64,000 nt of DNA. Origin: Gossypium raimondii. Lineage: Eukaryota; Streptophyta; Magnoliopsida; Malvales; Malvaceae. How positions within the stretch are numbered: position 1 is the first letter of the stretch; every line of letters starts with the position of its first letter. Below, in pieces: positions 32,892 through 44,593 of the stretch. The notes under the pieces were generated by a model that worked only from the letters and a program-made list of their open reading frames with translations, searched no databases and was not told the origin of the DNA. The stretch spans positions 53,773,924 to 53,837,923 of the forward strand of contig NC_068570.1 in assembly GCF_025698545.1 (NCBI RefSeq), read 5' to 3'. The translations under genes and the position numbers were made by a program.

Positions 32892-34860
32892 CACTACAGC
32901 AAATTAAGTTTTTAGCGGTGTTTTTAGAGGCGTTTGGATCGAAAACGCTGCAAAGGTTGAACTTTTAACGGTGTTTGTATTGAAAAACGCCACAAATATA
33001 TACCATTAGTGGCGCTAACCAAAAAATGCCGTAATAAGTCGTTTTATAGTGGCGTTTGTGGACATAACGCTGCAAATAGTACATATTAGCAACGTTTTAT
33101 GCTATGCACTACAAAGGTACACTGAATGGGAGCAACGTTAGCAGCGTTTTTCCTATAAACGCCGCAAAAGGTTAAATACGATAGCGGCATTTTTCTTATA
33201 AACGCCGCTAAAGGTAAAGCAATAGCGGTGTTTTGCCCATAAATGCTGTGAATATTTTTTAATTTTTATTAAAATAGCGCTGTTTTGATAGCTGACCCCC
33301 AACCCTTATTCCCCCAAATCTCTAACTTAGTTTTTTTCCCCCATCCATCTGTTGCTAGTCATCTGTCCAGTCATCCGTCTGCTACATCGCCATTGATAGT
33401 GCATTTGCCATCAATCTCCATCTCCTTCGTCTATCGCTGCTCAACAGTCCTCTGTTCATCTAACTCTTGTTTCGAAGTTTGATAAGATCGTAAATTATTT
33501 GGGTTTGCCTATTATGTTTATAATTTGCCTGGTAGGAGTCGTAAATTATTTGGATTTATGCAGTTTAATAGCATATAGGAGTTTCGCTTCCTCCTTAAAG
33601 TTAGGTTCATGTATACTTGGAAATTTTGTTCGTATTCTAGTGATTTCTGATTCAACAAGCCTTTGTCTTTTGTAGGGTTATTATGTCTATGGATTTGTGC
33701 TACTGGTGTTCCTAATTCTTGTCATTGTAACTGTCTGTGTGACAATTGTGGGGACATATTTCTTGTTAAACGCAGAGAACTATCACTGGCAGTGGACATT
33801 ATTTTTCTCTACTGCCTTGACAACAGTATTTTTAGAAAAAAAAAGGTTATTTAGCCTTTTTTATGTTTTCTTTCCAAATCAAATTTTCTCTCATGAAATT
33901 TTCGATGGAATATGGAGTATACCCTTAATCTATATAGCTATTTAGCGTTGTTTGTTTAAGACAGATAGGAGTAGAGATTTATGGCATCACTTGCTTCAGC
34001 TTCATGTGGGTTTTTGATGATTTCCTTTTCAATGTATAGGAGCTATTGGTTATCTTGGTTCTAATTTATTTGTAAGGAGGATCTATAGAAACATTAAGTG
34101 TGACTAGAACTTTGCTAATGGATATTTGAACCAGCCGCACTTCCACAAGCATTTTCAGTTGTCGAGGCAATAAACATGGAGAGGTAGCTTCTTGTTAGGT
34201 ATGAGGAACCAAGCAAAGCCTCAAGATGAAATTGGAAGCCCTGAGATTTTTGTTTTGCCTTTGATTTTAGTCGCCTGTAATTGGAAGCCCTACTTTAGAA
34301 TACAGAAAGGTAGCTAAAATATTAAACAACTGTCATTTGTTATACTTCTGTTATACTTTTTTCCTTGATCCCTTTTGCATATAAATGTGTCCAATTTAAG
34401 AATTTATGGTTAAATTTCCTTTGGATTTATTTTTTTTTCTTTCGAGGATAAGGAACTTAAATCAAGGAAATCGTTAAATAGGTGTGTTTGTTGTTGCTTT
34501 TTTTTTTATAATTATATGTATTCTTGAATATATTTTGTTATTTCAGTTATTAATTTAGATCATATACATATTTCTTTCGTGATAGTATCATTTAGATTTG
34601 AAGTTTGTTTTTGGATTTGAAGTTACAAGAAAATATGTTGAAAATTCGGGTTTTATATAAAATAAAATGGGTTGGTAAAATCTGTTGATGTTAGTGGTGC
34701 TTACCAACAAACGTCGCTATAGAACATGATCTTTTGCGGCGCTTCTAGCTACGAACATCACAACATGCTCGACTTTTTTGCGATGTTTTTCACATAAATG
34801 CCGCAAATTTTAGCGGCGCTATCTAAAGCGGCGTTTTTTGCAGCGCTTATCAAAGCAGTG
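32892..34860. mobile_element. Non-autonomous CACTA transposon carrying host exons
   Basis: The left end is CACTACAGC; the right end AAAGCAGTG is compatible with the inverted terminus CACT. Both subterminal regions hold many short repeats in both orientations of the type AGCGGCGTTTTT / AACGCCGCTAAA (32,920-33,260 and 34,690-34,855), a hallmark of plant En/Spm-type elements. It is 1,969 bp with no transposase. The 3-bp flanks (TAT, GTT) do not match, so either the ends are slightly off or the flanks have decayed. Confidence 0.85.
33676..34107 (+). pseudogene. Captured fragment of a TM9SF (endomembrane protein 70) gene
   Basis: Two former exons survive, with introns. The first starts after a TTTTGTAG acceptor at 33,676 and encodes about 53 codons of a late TM9SF transmembrane region: YGFVLLVFLILVIVTVCV, then TYFLLNAENYHWQW. 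Homology is lost at about 33,834. The second starts after TGTATAG at 34,040 and encodes the family's conserved C-terminus, IGYLGSNLFVRRIYRNIKCD, with its stop at 34,105-34,107. The intervening transmembrane exon is damaged or missing. TM9SF proteins are nine-span Golgi/endosomal proteins retained through this C-terminal motif. The fragment lies wholly inside the CACTA element, so it is a transduplicated piece, not a gene. 33,285-33,480 (Ser/Pro-rich ORF) may be a second captured piece of unknown origin. Confidence 0.88.
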
Positions 34861-35191
34861 GTTGAGATTAAGTTGTTAGTAGGAAGTTGGGGGATATCCA
34901 ATTGGTTTTAATTTTATTTTATTTTTATTTCCCAAAATTCCCTTTGTTTTGGCGTTCTTCTTCTTCCAAAACAAAATCCCCATTATTGTTCTTTTCGTTT
35001 TCTTTACTCCCTGACAGAAAATTAAACTATTTTCTCTTCTTTGTTTCTACCACTAATCCTTACTTTTGGGCGTTTCGAATCCTTGGTTTTTCGTGTTATC
35101 GGAGAAGGCGTCGAACTGTGAGTTTCACTCAATTTGTTTAAATGGTGTTAGCGGTGTTTTTTGTCATCGATTTCGGAGGCCTCGGGATTAC
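34861..35191. other. Spacer after the CACTA element
   Basis: No recognised gene. A Phe/Ser-rich ORF at 34,887-35,141 shows no domain. Confidence 0.4.
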
Positions 35192-36489
35192 TGTAGCATC
35201 TTAAATGAACCAGGTGGGTACCCGAAACGCAAAAAATTACACTTCGGCAAAAGTTGAAAAACCATTCTGTTAACGCCACACGAGCGTACACTTGGCCGTG
35301 TGGTCGATGAAGGCATGGTCGTGTATAAGACAAGACTATGTGGTAGTGTGGGTGTGGCCGTGTGGACTCGAGCTAGGCCAAGTTGGGCGTCTGGGCCTAT
35401 ACGGGCATGCCACACGGGTGTGTGGGCCCACATGCTCAAAAATTTTCCTAGGGTCGCATGGGCCGTTTCGATTGACCGTAGGCCTATCGTAGGTTCGGTA
35501 AGGGATAACCAAACCCTAAATTATATGATTTGATATTCTAATAGTCTGCTCTGAGTAGGACACCGAAATGTATGTCTGATTATCCTGCTAAATATATATG
35601 TTATCTGTACACGAGCATGTTAAGCATGATTTTGTTTCTGTATCTGTGATTGGGGTGGAGCTTGTATATGTGGAGGAAGTGATCTATATTGCGACTCTTC
35701 GCCTATATTTTTGCAGCTCGAGTGCATATTATCTGTTATGTGTCGTATCGACACTATATGGTGTGAAGGGATGGATGGGTATTTTTAACCTTACATGGTG
35801 TGAATAGATGGTTGGAGATGGTGTGTAGAGGGCGGAGGTAGGATTCTGTATATTTGTGATGCTTATCTGATTCTCATATTCGTATCTGTTATGGACTTAG
35901 GTCCGAATCTGTATCTGACTGAATGAAATTTTATGTATATTGTATGACTATTTATGTTGAGTTACACACTGATTTTACGAAAACTCACCTCTGTTTGTCT
36001 GTTCTGTTCAAGTAATCTACAGATTTAGGAGGATCGGTGCGACGGAGTCTTATGGTGACCACGAGTTCGTAAACTGTTTTAAATAATGGTTTTTGTTTAA
36101 TTTAAGGATTATTTTCTAAGAGTTTTGTAATTATTGGACTCTCTGGACTGTTTGATCTTTATTTTGGTTTTTGGATTCGTTTAGAACTTTTACTGTGATG
36201 TTTGACTAAAACCACGGTTTTGAAAAAACAAAGGTTTTTTTTAAAATAAGAACTGGATTTCCAAAATATAACGGTTTCTAAGACTTCCGCTATAAGTTTT
36301 GTTTTGGCAAATAAATTAATTAAATAACGCTTTCAGTAATAGTTATATAAACGAATATGGGATACAAAACTTGGATGATTTATCGAACAACTATTCAAAG
36401 CTATACCGAAATAACACTGTTTTCAAAACCCTTCTTTGTAACACTCCCGGATTCGGCCATAACGTCTAGGTCGAGTTTGGGGTGTTACA
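35192..36489 (+). repeat. Probable Gypsy LTR remnant
   Basis: Runs from TGTAGCATCT to GGTGTTACA. It holds the CACACGGGxGTGTGG / GGCCGTGTGG motifs (35,295-35,420) that I associate with Del/Tekay-type LTRs of Malvaceae, and the ending TGTAACACTCCCGG...GGTGTTACA (36,437-36,489). No convincing target duplication (ATTAC versus TACTA). ORFs inside are chance. Confidence 0.5.
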
Positions 36490-38018
36490 TACTAAGTGTC
36501 CATGAGAATATAACACTAGCTCTAGAGCCCTTTGAGTTCATGAGCATATATTGATATAATGATTCATATACATGTCCGTTCGTTCAGAATTAGTTAATAA
36601 AGGCCACAAGTATAGAATTGTCAATCGGTTGATCAATCTACGGTAAGTTGATAACCTTACTATGAATGTGAATAATTATAAAAGGATGTATTGGTGATTA
36701 GTTTTGACTATAATAACTAAATTGAATAATATAGTAATGGAACATAGTACGACATAGAAATTATTACAAGGAAATGAAGAGATTGACTCTGGTTTACTCT
36801 ATGGCTCAAATGAAATGAAGTTGAAATGTGAGAAATGTTATGAAAGGTATTAAGTTAGTTGATATGATTGGTTGATATGCAAAGTCTTGAGGGTGCATCG
36901 ATATGCTTATGTACAAAACAAGAATCAAGTTATGATGCTTATATGAAAGCTTAAGGAAATGATGTCATGAGATATTGGCTCCATTATAAACTCGATAATA
37001 TGATATACTCTTATGGATTAGAAGCATGTTTAATTATTATTATGTTTTGCTTTGATATTCAAATTATGTTAACACCATTGAGTTCTCTATACTCAACGTG
37101 TGGATGTGTTTGTTTCTGTATGCATGTGATAGACAAGTATTTGATAGTTAGAAGCAACTTGTACAGCATCCAAGACTTAGTAGCTCAGTTCAAACCAAGT
37201 TTGTGTTCTTTTGCTTGTGAATGGTTAAAGCCATGTACCAAAGTTTAGTCACATGATTAAATGTCATTTTTAGGTCTTTTGATATGTTATGCTATGGTAC
37301 TTGTTCAACATTTGAGTGCCATAAAGTTAAACTTCACTATCTAATTTTGATTATTATATGTATGTTTTAGCTTGCCTTATTATCTTTCTAACTATATGAT
37401 GACATGATGTATTGGATGCCATGTTTGTGAACAATTTGAATGTGTTTTCACATGTTAAATGTGTGTGTATTGGCATGGTATGCTATTGGTATAACTTAAG
37501 TGACATTAGACATCATTTCCAAGCTTGAGATTTTGCATTATGGACAATTTGGTATGCTGGTCTCAAGACACTATGGTCATATCTCGAGACACTATAAACA
37601 AAAATGACCATTCCAAGCATTTTTGGGTAATGGTCTTGAAACATCAATTGCTAAGTCTCGAAACAAGTGCCCTTTAATCTCAAGACAGGTAAACACCGAA
37701 GTTAGGGGTCTAAAACATGAGAAGACTGTCTCGAGACATGGTCCCCTATTTCTTGAGACATCCACCTGAATTTTGATAGTTGAGTTTGGATTCGAGTCTT
37801 GACTTTGAGTAGGACCCCGTATAACCCCAAGACAACTTAAATGAGATTATTAGATTTCGGTAATTCATATATTTGAAATTGAAAATGGTTTGAATTATGC
37901 CATGTTTATACGCTTAATTATTTTGTAAATGATTCGAATTAGTCTGAGACGTTGCTTCGACAATATAATGTGATGTTTCATATCTGAATCCGACAGTTGG
38001 ATCGAGTGAGGGTTGTCA
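36490..38018 (+). repeat. Probable second LTR remnant
   Basis: Non-coding. 37,560-37,760 repeats CTCGAGACA / CTCAAGACA phrases several times, a pattern I recall from Gypsy LTRs, and the stretch ends GGGTTGTCACA at about 38,018. Its start was not found. Confidence 0.4.
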
Positions 38019-39867
38019 CAACCACAATTTGCACAATTAAAACTAGAGTCAGTGTTACAATACATGACAAATTCATAGCCAAATAGACTCAAATATTTAT
38101 TATTAAAAAATCAAAATATGCTATAAAGCTAATTAAAATTGATTAACTATAAAGCATATTTATAGTTTAGTACTGAAATTACTTACATTACTAAATAGCG
38201 ATGCATATTTCACAAATATACTCTTAACATTTATTCATTTTATCACTTTGATGTTGTTGGGATCATTTTGTCTATTAACTTTCAAATTTTAATCAAAATA
38301 CTTTTTTTTACTTAAAATGCTAATTAATATGTAAGAATTTTAAAGACACTAACGTGGCAGCCTGCACAATCTACACGTACTTCATTATTGATATTAATAT
38401 TTTTAAAAATATTTTAATGAATTTATTTTAAATATTGATTTTTTTGAATATTTATGAATTACATGTAAACTTTTAGGTAAGTTGTCACATATGTGTTATT
38501 AAAATTTTAATGTTTTAATCAAATTTTTTATCTAAGAAAAACAATTTGACTAAATTTTGAAGGTTGAGAGTCAAAGTAATCCTTTTTAAAAAAGACTTAG
38601 GATTTAAGTGATAAAAGGAAGAAATATTAGAGTTAAATTTATGATGATATTAATTTAAAATAATAGTAAGATATCCTGATAAGCATGAAATTAATGATTA
38701 TACAGCTCCATAATTGGATGAAAGGAGTTAACACAACAGCTGGAATTGATAAGTATTCATAAAATAAAATAAAATTTAGCAAAGGTTGACTTAATTGGGG
38801 GTAATGCATTTTTAAACAAAGGTTAGAAATTTCAACCCAACATCTGCAGGTATCCTCAAACTCAAACCTCTCTTTTGTAATTAAAAAAACAAAACCAAAT
38901 TGAGGAATCTTAGGTCGGTTGTTTTTGTCTTAATTTTTTTTATTTCATCATCTAAATCTGAAATACTTTTAAGTATGGGGAGAGGGATGGATTTTATTGA
39001 AATTTTAAAAGTTAGTTTTATATTCTAATTTAATCTATTCAAATTTTGAAATTTTAATTATGACAATTAAATATTTTATTTAAATTTTGTTATTAATTTT
39101 ATACTGTTCATAAATTGTGGGTTTAATCCTTAACTCAAACAGTAACCATTAAATATATTAAGTAAAACTATGTGACTTTAATAAATATTATGTGAAAATA
39201 GTATGTTGACGTAACATTACATACATATAAGTATCTGTTTATCACATAAAATTTTAACAATAAAAAAATTTAACAATTAAGTCGAAACTAAAAATACAAT
39301 AAATATAAGCAAAATTAATAAATTGAAGTACTAAATTCGTAACTCATTAATGGAAATTTCATATTTTTATCCAAAAATCTATTTAATTATGTGTCAAACA
39401 TAAAGTTGAAGAGGAAAGCAAATATATATATATAAAAACAAAGTTCAAGAGACACTCCTTAAGAGGTTAAATCTCTCGTACCCCCACGTGAAGAAGCTTG
39501 ATGAAGTGAGATCTAGCATGGCACGTGGAAACTACATCAACTTATATTATTTTTCTAATAATATGGATTACTAGCAATTTAATTATATATTTTTATACAT
39601 TTTTTTTAGAATTAAGGTATCTTTTTAAGTTTGTTTTATGATCCATAGAGGTATTTTTTTTTAAAAGATTTATAGATGTGCTTTTTAACATTATAATCTA
39701 TAAGATTTAAACTCAAAATCATCTATTTAAAATTGCAATATATACATTTTCAATTCACCTTAATCTTTCAAACCTCTAATTAATTATAGGAGATGTATTT
39801 AAATTTAGTTGAACCCACAACTATGCAAAAATTATAGAATTTTCAATATAGTCTCTCGTGAGAAAGG
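38019..39867. other. AT-rich spacer
   Basis: No gene. A G-box-like CCCACGTGAAG at 39,483-39,493 and CACGTGG at 39,522-39,528 are the only motifs noted, too far from any gene to assign. Confidence 0.5.
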
Positions 39868-40073
39868 ATTATATGAAACTGCGATTCCACGTCATCTCTG
39901 TCCCTTTCTAATAGGAGAATGACAAATTAGATTTTTTTTCTCCCGGTATTCAGTATTTTTAGTTGGATTTGAATTTTTTCAGGAGGAAAAATTTAATTTG
40001 TTATTCTTCTATTCAAAAGAGGTAGGGATGACATGGAATCACAATTTCATACAATCATTTCTCAATGATATTA
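39868..40073. mobile_element. Hairpin MITE
   Basis: About 85-bp arms are inverted around a short centre. Left: GAGAAAGGATTATATGAAAC, then GATTCCACGTCATC and GACAAATTAGATTTTTTTTC. The right arm read backwards is GAGAAATGATTGTATGAAAT, GATTCCATGTCATC and AACAAATTAAATTTTTCCTC. No coding capacity. Lies about 500 bp beyond the LBD stop codon. Confidence 0.75.
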
Positions 40074-40565
40074 ATATAATTAGTATTGAAGTTTAAATTT
40101 ATTGGATATAGTTTGAAGTTTAAATCATAGAGATTATGTGTTTATGATGTATGTAGGAGAGTGATTTATTTTATGGTGTGAGTTGCATAAAAACATGTTA
40201 TTAGTATTAAAATTTTTATAATAAAAGAGATGGAAAGAAAACCCTAGTTTTACTTCACTTCTCACATGCTAGAGTTGACCTTATCAACTTCCTCTTTTTT
40301 AAGTCTTTTATTTGTTGTCTTAGCACATACTCTTGTCTATACTCTCTGTCTTTACATGTCATTTTAATACTTAAAAATCCCGATCAAACATGAAGAAATG
40401 AGGTTCCACTTTTCGGCTAGAAAAATCCAGGAAAGAAATTTAATTAATAAATTTATAAAATTTAATATTTTTAGACTCAGAGTTTAGAGCTTACCAGGAT
40501 CCAACCCAAAAAAGAACCATTTGAGGGAGAGACAAAAAAAAAGAAAAGAAAAGGAGAGTTTATTA

Positions 40566-40973
40566 TTAAGAAACCATGTCTCCAAAGATGGTCTCTCTCT
40601 TGACAGAATATTGATCATGAATTACATTGGTAGTAGAATTAATGAACTGATGATGATTGTGGAGGAGAAAGGGTTTGTCATAATGGAGTTGGTCGTCTAA
40701 CAACTGAGAGGCGGTGGCACCGCCGTGTGCGGTGGTTGGAGTGGGGTTGGGAAGTTGTTGAAGCATGGGGTCTTGGACTTGGTGTTGCATCTGGATGCAA
40801 AGTATCTCAGCTTGAGCCACAGCGAGCTGCATTTGAAGCTCAGAAACCTGGTTCTGCAAGAAAGATATGGCCCCTACACATCCATAAACTGGATCTCTCA
40901 CCCTTGCGTTCGCTTCATACACCAAACTGCTCACTGCATCCGCCCTTTGCTGCACTGGCAGCTCCTGCTTATA

Positions 40974-41006
<33 letters not shown>

Positions 41007-41222
41007 TTAAACAACAAAGATATATAAAATCTGGTGATAATGATATGTAGGTGATATAGGATGAACCTGAAGCATTTTGCTGACATTGCTAGCACCAAAA
41101 ACTTTGTGAACAATGGCAAACTTGTGAGGATCATCGGAAGGGAAGTAAGGGGCAAAGATACAGTCCTTAGCACAGCGGCGACGAAGCAACTTGCAGGAAG
41201 CGCATGGTGAATTTCCACCCAT
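40566..41222 (-). CDS. LOB-domain (LBD) transcription factor, class I, LBD12/LBD4-like
   Basis: Two exons: 41,222-41,067 (52 codons) and 40,964-40,566, with a 102-bp GT-AG intron. Product 184 aa. The LOB domain fills residues 4-105. The zinc-binding CX2CX6CX3C block is CASCKLLRRRCAKDC (7-21), followed by the GAS block FGASNVSKMLQ (42-52). The leucine-zipper-like coiled coil is VGAISFLQNQVSELQMQLAVAQAEI. The intron falls between MLQ and ELP, a position I recall as typical of the family. The C-terminal part is Gln/His-rich and variable. The start is the Met of MGGNSPC, the family's usual N-terminus; an in-frame Met 12 codons upstream opens only a Phe/Lys run. LBD proteins are nuclear, plant-specific DNA-binding regulators of organ boundaries and meristems. 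The exact orthologue cannot be settled here. Confidence 0.95.
40973..41001. repeat. (ATAC)n microsatellite in the LBD intron
   Basis: About seven ATAC/CATA units beginning 9 bp inside the 3' splice site, on the side where the polypyrimidine tract would be. Confidence 0.9.
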
Positions 41223-41383
41223 CTTTGGGAACTTAAAAAAAAAAAAAAAGGTTTTCAAAAATGGTGATTTATGAAGAAATTACGATAAAAAGGAAATTAA
41301 GTTAAGGAAACAGGTGATTTGATAGCTTGAAGGAAGGGTGTGTGAATAAAGGCACAGGCTTACATTAATTTAGAGGGCATGCA

Positions 41384-41391
41384 TATTTATA
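41384..41391 (-). promoter_or_regulatory. TATA box of the LBD gene
   Basis: TATAAATA on the minus strand, about 165 bp upstream of the start codon. The next 130 bp would form the 5' UTR. Confidence 0.5.
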
Positions 41392-41489
41392 ATAGCCGAA
41401 GAACATGTGTGCCCCAAGTGTGCAATTGTTCAACAATGGTAATTTTGTCTTCACTCTTTATTTATATTAATAAATTCAATTTAATAAAT

Positions 41490-41767
41490 ATATGGGTAAA
41501 CTACAGTCAAGATCACTAAACTACCCGTAGATTTACATTTTGGTCACTTGACTTTAAAAAGTTACAAAATGGTCACTAAACTATTCAAAGTTTCCATTTA
41601 AGTCATTGAACTATTCGAAAGTTTTTATTTAAGTCACTGGCTATTAAGCTCTTTTTTTTTTATTTAAGCCTTTCGAATAATTCAGTAACCATTTTGTAAC
41701 TTTTTAAAGTTAAGTGACTAAAACATAAACTTATTAATAATTTAATAACTTTAGATATAATTTACCA
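41490..41767. mobile_element. Hairpin MITE upstream of the LBD gene
   Basis: Arms of about 95 bp are inverted: left starts GGGTAAACTA and includes TTTGGTCACTTGACTTTAA, then AGTTACAAAATGGTCACT. The right end mirrors this and finishes TATAATTTACC. The GGGTAAA/TTTACC tips and the TTTTGGTCAC phrase link it to the larger element at 27,804-29,186. It is about 270 bp from the LBD start codon. Confidence 0.8.
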
Positions 41768-42439
41768 AAAATTTTGATTTTACAAACAATGTTGAAAACA
41801 GTAATTCTCTTAACTTTTTTTTGTTGATGATAACTAGGATTAGACGAGGTGAGTTCAAATGAGTCCAAAATAGAACCATAGGGTAAATAAAAACACATGA
41901 ATTCAAAAAACAAAAAAAAGGATAAATTGACATTGGAGCAATGGAAGGAGAGAGAAAGTTTGAAAAATGAGGTGAAAGGTAAAATATCCCAGTCTCCTAA
42001 AATATAGTAATGGAGACAAGTTGGATCAAATCCCACTACAAATGATTCAGGCTTCGACTATTCATCCGCCATGACTTCTACTGATGTTTGAATAAAATAA
42101 AATTTTAATTTGCAAGTCTCAATTATATATGAGATAATTTATTGTGAATTTAAATTTTGCTTTTATTATTGGGTTTGGATGGACGATTGAGTGCGGTACA
42201 GTGCGTTTAGTTTACTTTTTGTCTTACGTTACCGTATCTAATTTCACTATCACCACTATTTTTACACTAACCGTAAACGCATCGTCCATCCAAACCCACC
42301 CTAAATCTATTTATATTATAAATGATTTATTCATATTATTTTATTTAATATTTAGTAATTATTATATTTATATATTTCTTTTGTTAAATTTCTAAAGACA
42401 TTTACATTACTATACTTAATTCATGTATACAAGGAAAGT

Positions 42440-43010
42440 GTTTACTGCACTGCCAGTAGAGTTTGGGGTTGACAAATATCTTATGGGGTATAGTAAAATA
42501 TTAAAAATATTTAAGAAAAAGAGACAAATGATAAACTTTTTATGTTGCTTTTGGAATTAAAAAAGTACATTACTAGTGTACCAAATACTAACCCTACATT
42601 ATATAAGATACAAAATAAATTTTATGTATTATAAAGTTCAAAATTGGCTACGCTATCGAGCTTTGGATATTAGATTCGATCTAAATTCATATTTCAAGCG
42701 GGCCTAATGTTTTTATCCAAATCCATTTTTCAAACTTAATATTCTCGAATAGGTCTAAATATCAATACCTGCTATCGTTTTTTTTTTCTTTCTGACATAC
42801 AATAATCTTTTGGGAAAACATTCGATATGTTGTCAGTAGAGTTTTTAGACTTCACAAGCAGAGTTAGGGGTGAGTATTTGGTTCACTGAAAGTGTTTTTC
42901 TTTTTTTATTTCACAAGCAATTTTAAAATTTTGACATCTGTCTCTTTCTTTTTGAACATTTTACCATACCCCTATAAAACACTTGTATACTAAATACTCA
43001 TCCTAATTTT
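42440..43010. mobile_element. Foldback repeat
   Basis: 42,460-42,560 (GACAAATATCTTATGGGGTA, TAGTAAAATATTAAAA, AGAGACAAATG) recurs inverted at about 42,895-42,995. Parts of the outer end (CAGTAGAGTTT) occur again at 42,834. A related copy lies at 61,215-61,340. Inside, 42,650-42,780 is a worn GC-rich MITE-like piece. Confidence 0.55.
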
Positions 43011-43299
43011 TTATATAAAAATAGAGTGAAAGTGTGAAGGAAATAAAATATGTATATTTTTCAAGCATCAGCATACATAATGTAGCAAAAAGAAAATACA
43101 AGAGGCGCCCACCCAACTCCATCGGGCCCAAAACTGAGAGTAAAAACACAACGGTAAACGGTTGACCGCCGCCCAAGCGTTCGTGTGTGATAGTTGCCCC
43201 GTCTATAAATAATCAATAGGGTTGCCCTCCACGTTCTTCGTTCATTTTCTTAGAGTTTCGGCTTTTTATTCCTCTTTGTATTTTTTTATTAAAATATGA
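43011..43299. other. Spacer with an orphan promoter-like segment
   Basis: 43,120-43,270 is GC-richer than its surroundings, with GGGCCC, a clear TATA box (CTATAAATAA at 43,202-43,211) and a pyrimidine-rich start region, but no ORF follows. It may be a promoter remnant or a non-coding transcript start. Confidence 0.35.
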
Positions 43300-44010
43300 C
43301 ACACTCATAAGTGAAAATTTGTATATTAAATTTATAAAATTGACATGAGAATCAAATATTTTTGAATGGTAAAGTTGAAATTCTCATTTATTTTATAGAT
43401 TTATCAAAATCAAAAAGATATATATACACCCAAATAATATATGTTTAGTAATTTTACAATTAAGTTGAGGCTAGGTTAATGAGTGACACCAACTTAATCA
43501 AAGCTTTAGTATACAATATAAATAAAATATATAAATATCTTTAAAATAACATTTGTTTCCTTGTAAAAGTAACGAGTCGTTTAGTAATTTTACAACCGAG
43601 TTGGAACTTGGTTGATTGGTGATACAAACTCAATTAAAATCTTAATATATATATTAATCAATTATATTTAATTTATTAACAATATTTTAATTTACTTTAC
43701 TAGATGATACACTCAAAAAACAATTTATGTAACAAATTTATAAAAAAATGAATTAAAATTAAATATGGCCTTACTTAAACGGTAAAGTTGATATAATGAA
43801 AATTATAATGTATTGGGTTTTTCTTTTTTGAGGAACGGGTTCAAATCTTGATATTATTATTGTGTGTATATAAGTTTTTAGATTTATTAAAGTATAAAAA
43901 CATATATATTCCTTTAAAATAATTTTAGTTCTTTTATAAGAAGAATGAACTTTTGATAAATTTATACTTGAATTAAAATTTAATTGATGGACAACACATA
44001 ATCAAAATAT
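43300..44010 (+). repeat. Two or more worn copies of a SINE-like repeat
   Basis: 43,300-43,530 and 43,690-44,010 share GATxxACACTCA, ACGGTAAAGTTGA / TGGTAAAGTTGA, TAGATTTATxAAA and the TTTTACAAxxxAGTTGxxxxTxGGTT end. The second has a B-box-like GGGTTCAAATCTTG (43,848-43,861). 43,580-43,660 is another partial copy. Confidence 0.45.
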
Positions 44011-44550
44011 TAATAATAGTATAAGTAGATGGAAAATAGCATAAATACTCTAAAAACCTATTTAAATAGCCTTTCATAACTTCAAACCTTCCTATAGAAT
44101 CTCAAGATTTCTAACAATTATTCAACTCAAAAGTGGTAAAAAGAAGATATATTTTTTGTACTGAAAAGTTATTTTTTTAAATCCTATTCTAAATATAAAT
44201 ATCTTGACTTTGTCTACTGAAACAGATTAAAACAGTTTATAGTGAGTACTTTATTAGATATATAAAAATAATTTATCTATCTATGTATGTATGTATGTAT
44301 TGGATGAAGTAATGCCTCAACGTGCGTGCATGGCACTATAGGGGCTCATAATGGGGCGGGTTAGGGCATTAGGGTTGGAAATAACAATAACAATAATGAT
44401 GTGTAGATAAACATAGCATATTAGGGGGTCAAGTCAAGGCCTCCTCATCACCTTGCAAGTTGCACAAAAACAATTGAAAAATATAAAAACCCCAAAAGCA
44501 GCACCATGGGGGGTGGTGACCCTTGAGAGAGGTGTGAGCCGAGCCTCTCT

Positions 44551-44593
44551 ACGTGAATGTTTGTTACTTTGTTAGCCTCACAAACATTCACGT
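44551..44593. other. Perfect 14-bp inverted repeat
   Basis: ACGTGAATGTTTGT (44,551-44,564) pairs with ACAAACATTCACGT (44,580-44,593) around a 15-base loop. The right arm runs into TTCACGTGAA, a 10-bp palindrome with a G-box core. Confidence 0.8.

Noticed and set aside
33697..33945. Membrane protein gene
   Set aside because: It is a captured TM9SF exon in a CACTA element; the reading runs into intron and unrelated sequence.
35192..36489. Complete solo LTR
   Set aside because: TG...CA ends are present, but no target duplication could be matched, so I call it only a probable remnant.
40973..41001. CRISPR-like short repeat
   Set aside because: A simple (ATAC)n microsatellite in an intron. No spaced repeats anywhere in the window.
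41007..41258. LBD start at the upstream Met (41,258) and reading through the intron
   Set aside because: The extension is a Phe/Lys run; MGGNSPC is the family N-terminus, and the donor after MLQ gives a perfect join to the next exon.
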